A DNA stretch of 64,000 nucleotides from positions 59,300,421-59,364,420 of the forward strand of contig CM060978.1 of NCBI GenBank assembly GCA_030765065.1, written 5' to 3'. Position numbers and translations under genes: made by a program. Below the pieces are notes generated by a model, which searched no databases, was not told the DNA's origin, and was given only the letters and a program-made list of their open reading frames with translations. Positions 60,000 through 64,000 of this stretch are shown one piece after another. How positions within the stretch are numbered: the stretch's first letter is position 1; every line of letters starts with the position of its first letter. The DNA comes from Deroplatys truncata. Taxonomy: Eukaryota > Arthropoda > Insecta > Mantodea > Mantidae.

Positions 60000-60806
60000 A
60001 AAATATGATGTATTGCACTCACATGACTTTCCCTACTCTTGTACAAAATATTTTTACAAACGCTTATTATACATCTAGTTCATGTTAATCCCGATAAACG
60101 TGCGCAGAATCTACCTTATTTTCTTGTAGGTACAAGGGGAATTGGTAGGCTTTAAGCGATAGTCAGATATTTTAAGAGCTGGTTGCTATGTGGAGTATTC
60201 ATTCTCTTTGCATTACAAGGACATAAAAAATGAATAACGAATTTTCATTTGAGAAAGAGGATAAGTATTGGAAAATTCAAACAAGGAATATCTCAGAAAT
60301 GTTTCCTCTGAAAAACGTGTGTATGACATAAATTGTGTGTTTTGAAGAGATCTACATTTTTTGTGTAGTAAAATTTTGTCTATCTCTTACAGTTTACCGT
60401 TACGCGAAAGTCATTCAGAATGAAGAGGACTTTTGGGGACATTCCCAGAAAATTAAAGAGACACATTTCATTTGATTGAAAATATCTTAACTATATGATA
60501 TTTTAATAAAAACTCGTTTGAGCCATTTTTGAGAAAATAAAAATTTTCGAAAAATGTTCCATGTAAAGGCAGTCTGAGGTGGAGGGTTTACTTGAAAATT
60601 ATGTTAGGTGCAGAAAGTTATGCTGTTCACAGACTGACAGACACACAGATAGACAGAGACACACACAGACATATTTTCAAAAATACTTTATTGGTATTCA
60701 GGGCACCTCAAAACATGTATTTCCAGTAAAATCGCGCTATCGAATTTTTGGGTGGAATGCATTACTTCCCCTACTTACTGTACATAGTAGAGAAGGTAAA
60801 AATAAA
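60000..60806 (-). repeat. Repeat A, nearly complete minus copy
   Basis: It runs from aaaatatgatgtattgcact to acatagtagagaaggtaaaa. It has a short deletion in the aaccttcgtgtcgcatc block and mixed (CA) tracts at 60,632-60,668. Confidence 0.8.
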
Positions 60807-61329
60807 TCCTTCATAAGTAGATAAACTCGGATAAATAGGGATAAAGAATAAATCACTCCAATTATTCTTTGCTACTATTACTGATCGTGTAAATGGCAAA
60901 TACTTTACACTTAATTTACACCCAATTTTCTTTCTATATGTTTGTTATCAGACATGTTAAATTTAAAAGCTTCTTTCTAAGATTTCACGTAGATTCTTCA
61001 AATGATACCTATGTAATCGTGAAAGCTCAGAAGGTGTTGAACGTTTAATGTAAGATTTGATCTGCATTTAAGAAAGAGACATATTCTTATTCATCATCTA
61101 TTATATTCTAATACGTTCTTTAATCACCGTTAAATAATGTGTTCTTTAAAAAAATGTTGCCCTTCAGCTTTTGAACATCTTATTGGCCAAATTTTCAAGT
61201 CATTATAACTATAATCCTGTTTAGTCATTTCCTTCTTTTCTATTCATGTGTTTCTTTGATAAACTAGAATCCTAACATATCTTACAGGTGAAAGAGGGTT
61301 ATCAATTTTGAAAATAAATAAAATAATAA
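60807..61329. other. No identifiable feature
   Basis: AT-rich. Nothing recognised. Confidence 0.3.
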
Positions 61330-62170
61330 TATTAAGTTGTCTCATAAACGATGTCAGTTTTCTTGTTTGATGTTTTATAAGATAGAATTAGTTTTCTTTG
61401 GGTTTGCCAATGCTATTTACAGGATGCCACAGCTAGTATTGCTTCTATTACGAGAATGTGTCAGTCGTCAGTTGTTAATACACAATCACAAAATGGAAGT
61501 TATAAAGTTTGAGATTAGAGTCCTTCTAAAGCACTACTGGAAACAAGATTATAAAGCTACTGCCGCGGCTCGAAAAATATGTGAAGTGGAAGGAGAAGGT
61601 ATCGTTCGTTAGTGAGCGTGTGGCACAGCGATGGTTCCAAGTTTTAACACTGGAGAAGAAAACACAAAAGATTTACCACGTTCTGGAAGACCTAAATTAT
61701 GCTAAATTCAGAATACACGCAGAGTTTTGGAAGAAAATTCGCAAAAATGTACTCATGTTGTCAGAAGACCTCGGTCTATCAAAAGATACCATACATCACC
61801 AGATTAAGAAACTTGGAAAATCAAACAGAAGCTGTAGATCTGTACCTCATGAATTGACATCTCAACAGGCTCAACTAGAGTTGATTTCTGTCGTCAGATT
61901 CTCGGTAATGCCATGGAAGATAGATGTGATGAAAAATGGATCTATTACCGCAACCCTGACGCTTCGAAACAGCGGCTCAGTCCCCGCCAACCTGCCAAAG
62001 TCATCGTTAAAAAAATAAGTTCGGCCCCAAAGTAATGTTGTGTATCTGGTGGAAATTTGAAAGAGTGATTCACTGGGACTTTGTTCCAAAGGGGCGTGCA
62101 GTCAGTGCGAATCTTTATTCTCAATAATTCGAACGAGTTCATGCAATTTTGAGACGGAGATACCCAGCAT

Positions 62171-62179
62171 TAGATAACC
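62171..62179 (+). other. LINE target-site duplication, left
   Basis: tagataacc. The second copy is at 62,855-62,863. The uninterrupted mariner at 0.5 kb has it once (951-959). Confidence 0.85.
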
Positions 62180-62854
62180 TTCTTCTTCTTCTTCTTCTTC
62201 ATCTAACGCCCATCCTTGGCTGGTCTGCCATTCGACGCCTTGCCTCCCAGTACAGCCGTGAACTTCCTTCCATAGAATCTTCAACTATAACAGTCTGCAG
62301 GGCAGTGCAGGAGGCCAAATGGTCAGGAGTTCCTTCCTCTTGCAAGCAGAGGGGACAAATTGGGCTATCAACCACACCGATTCTATGCAGGTGTTTTTGC
62401 AAATAATCGTGCCCTGTAGTCATCCTAAAGGTAGCTACTGCCAGCTCCCGGGGCAGGTTGTTGGTGATGGGGTTTGAAGCAAGCATTTCCCATCTTTTAC
62501 CAGCTGCCGCTACCTTCCGAGAGTCTACAATTGCTCCTTTGATTCGAGATGTTATGACGCTACTGATGTTTGAGTATGTCATTGGTACAACTGGCTGCTC
62601 CATTGAGCACCCTTCCTTGGCTAAAGCGTCGGCTTTCTCATTTCCGTCAAGGTCGCAGTGGCCCGGGACCCATTGCAAACGAACTTCTGTCAATTCTTGC
62701 AGTTTATATAGCCTGTCTTGGCATTCAGTGACCAGATCGTCCTCATGTTGGTTTCCTTGCGAGCAGAGAGCTTGAATGGCTGAAGTGGAGTCGGATAAAA
62801 AGATCACTTTACACTGTACATTGATTGATATTAAGGCGATAGCTGCCTCACTGA
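62180..62854 (-). pseudogene. 5'-truncated LINE with intact RNase H-domain frame
   Basis: On the minus strand the element ends in (GAA)n directly after its stop codon, and that tail lies at the left against the duplicated target. The frame is open from the 5' breakpoint to the stop at 62,199. It gives FLSDSTSAIQAL (the DS...A block of RNase H), LQWVPGHCDLDGNEKADALA (W-PGH-...GNE-AD) and CPLCLQEEGTPDHLASC, the terminal zinc knuckle. A stop followed at once by a (GAA)n tail and a 9-bp duplication are hallmarks of target-primed reverse transcription. The unbroken frame suggests a young insertion. About 215 codons of ORF2 remain; reverse transcriptase and endonuclease are absent, so it is dead on arrival. 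Confidence 0.9.
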
Positions 62855-63261
62855 TAGATAACCGAAATGGTATTCTCTTGCAGCAGGACACTGCAACACC
62901 CCATACTGCACGAACAATTATGAAAAAAATTCAGGAATTGGAGGAAGTCGAACTCCTACCACACCCAATATATAGCCCTGATCTTGCGCCTTGATATTAC
63001 CATATGTTTCGATCCATGACATATTTCTTGCGTAGAAGAAATTTCGAAAACATTGCAGCTGTGGAGGCCAGGTCTGACCGAATTCTTCGCTTCAAAAACC
63101 AGAGATTGGTACCATCTCGAGATAATAAACCTCGCTGAAACGTGGCTAAGACCCACAGAATCTGATGGTCTCTACTTTGAAAAGTAGTTTAAATTCTTGT
63201 CAGAAAACGTCCCAAATAAAGTTTTGCTTAAAGGCCGACATTACTTGTGACACACCACCTA

Positions 63262-64000
63262 TAATAATTGTTGTATATAATACAATATTTCCTCAACTTA
63301 CAATAGGCACGTGGTACAGAACGTAATAAACCTGTAGCGATATTTCCGCCGATTAAGAACACATAAAAAGGAACTCTATAATAATTATATTTTAGGAATT
63401 ATTAATAATTAATTAATATTCAACTTAATAAATTTCCATAATTTTAAAGCCATAGGATTAAAAATTGTATCAATCAAAGGCCCTTCATAAGCTGTAAATA
63501 TGTTTTAAGTTTCCATAATATTGTAAAATAAATAAAGGCGTAATTGCATGCAAAAAACTGCAAGATTTAGGCAAGAATAAGAGTAGCTTCGTTTTAGACT
63601 GTCCATTATGTTTTCCGAGAGTTGGGCCATAAAAATCGAAAACTTTTGTACTTTGTGGGTGCGAGACAAGTTTTCAAGCAAACAGACGCTATGAGGCAAC
63701 GGACATTTCCTACAGTTAAGATTTGGATTTTCAACCAGGGAACCAATAAACGTAGAGAATAAGTGCGAGAACCAATGAAACATAGGAAGACGCAGTGACA
63801 TGTATAAAATTTGGAGGAGAGCAGTCGTTGAGATTTGGGAATGCGAGAGTGGTTTTGAGACAGTCTGCCATGATTCTCCGGTAAGGAAACACGCAGCACG
63901 TTGAGTCAAAAAAGAAAACAAAAGGATAAATGTTCCAAAATTTACGAAGTGCCGCACCACAATGCAATCATAAAGTAATGCGTGTTGAATAATTATATAG
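63262..64000. other. No identifiable gene, possible LTR-like promoter
   Basis: Two ccaat-type blocks (accaataaac at 63,743; accaatgaaa at 63,771) precede gtataaaat at 63,803-63,811. This layout resembles the LTR-like repeats elsewhere in the window, but I see no second copy of the sequence. Open frames of up to 151 codons on the minus strand have no recognisable motif. Confidence 0.3.

Larger units (their letters stand above)
61332..63259 (+). mobile_element. mariner element split by a LINE insertion
   Basis: The inverted ends (ttaagttgtctcataaacga at the left; a diverged cgacattacttgtgacacac at the right) are flanked by TA at 61,330-61,331 and 63,260-63,261. Without the LINE and its duplicated target it is about 1,244 bp, normal for mariner. 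Broken frames give the helix-turn-helix (FEIRVLLKHYWKQDYKATAAARK at 61,510-61,580) and KDTIHHQIKKLGKSNRSCRS (about 61,788-61,845). A D-TATPHTAR block with the second Asp is at 62,887-62,889. At the third-Asp position it has TGA then Tyr (62,992-62,997) where the 0.5-kb copy keeps Ser-Asp. Inactive. Confidence 0.85.

Overview
This is eukaryotic nuclear DNA, most likely from an arthropod and probably an insect with a large repeat-rich genome. It is AT-rich and holds mariner transposons, non-LTR retrotransposon fragments, tRNA-derived SINEs, LTR-like repeats and a Polinton/Maverick-type DNA polymerase. I found no host protein-coding gene, no bona fide tRNA or rRNA gene, no operon and no CRISPR array. 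Most open frames outside 45-57 kb are chance frames in repeats. The window is best read as nested mobile DNA.

The main object is a 15,265-bp element at 43,426-58,690. It is an almost perfect palindrome: two arms of about 7.13 kb, in inverted orientation, around a unique apex of about 1.0 kb. It is flanked by a 6-bp direct repeat (GATATT) and its ends read AG...CT. It sits inside a copy of the local dispersed repeat (called repeat A here), whose sequence resumes cleanly on the far side. Each arm encodes the same protein-primed family B DNA polymerase, reading outward from the apex. Each has a TATA box, a poly(A) signal and subterminal tandem repeats of about 70/140 bp. No integrase, protease, ATPase or capsid gene is visible. 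Both polymerase copies carry the same in-frame TAG between the Exo I and Exo II regions. The left copy also has an early stop and a 1-base deletion; the right copy has Gly to Val in polymerase motif B. The simplest reading is a Polinton/adintovirus-derived inverted dimer of a polymerase-bearing end, inserted by an integrase supplied in trans.

1-11.4 kb: a partial LTR-like repeat, a 5'-truncated mariner, SINE pieces, many repeat A copies in both orientations, and an LTR-like repeat (type B) with a 36-bp minisatellite. 11.4-16.5 kb: a decayed non-LTR retrotransposon split by an unidentified insert and by two LTR-like repeats facing each other around a LINE RNase H fragment. 16.5-25 kb: repeat A, SINEs, a deleted mariner (19.4-20.3 kb) and a full-length decayed mariner (22.6-23.9 kb). 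25-37 kb: repeat A clusters, LTR-like repeats with primer-binding-like motifs, and a SINE with a 16-bp target duplication. 37.1-40.1 kb: an uninterrupted (AGT)n array of about 2.9 kb, lying between a SINE and a LINE 3' end. 40.1-43.4 kb: LINE, repeat A, SINE. 58.7-64 kb: repeat A, a SINE, and a mariner split by a 5'-truncated LINE with a 9-bp target duplication.

Repeat A is a high-copy family of about 0.8-0.95 kb. It has an 11-bp inverted pair near its ends, an internal (TG/CA)n tract and a palindromic terminus, which resembles non-autonomous Helitron/Helentron-type elements; that assignment is inference. Three independent insertions (palindrome, mariner plus SINE, another SINE) fall within about 30 bp of the same internal position of repeat A.
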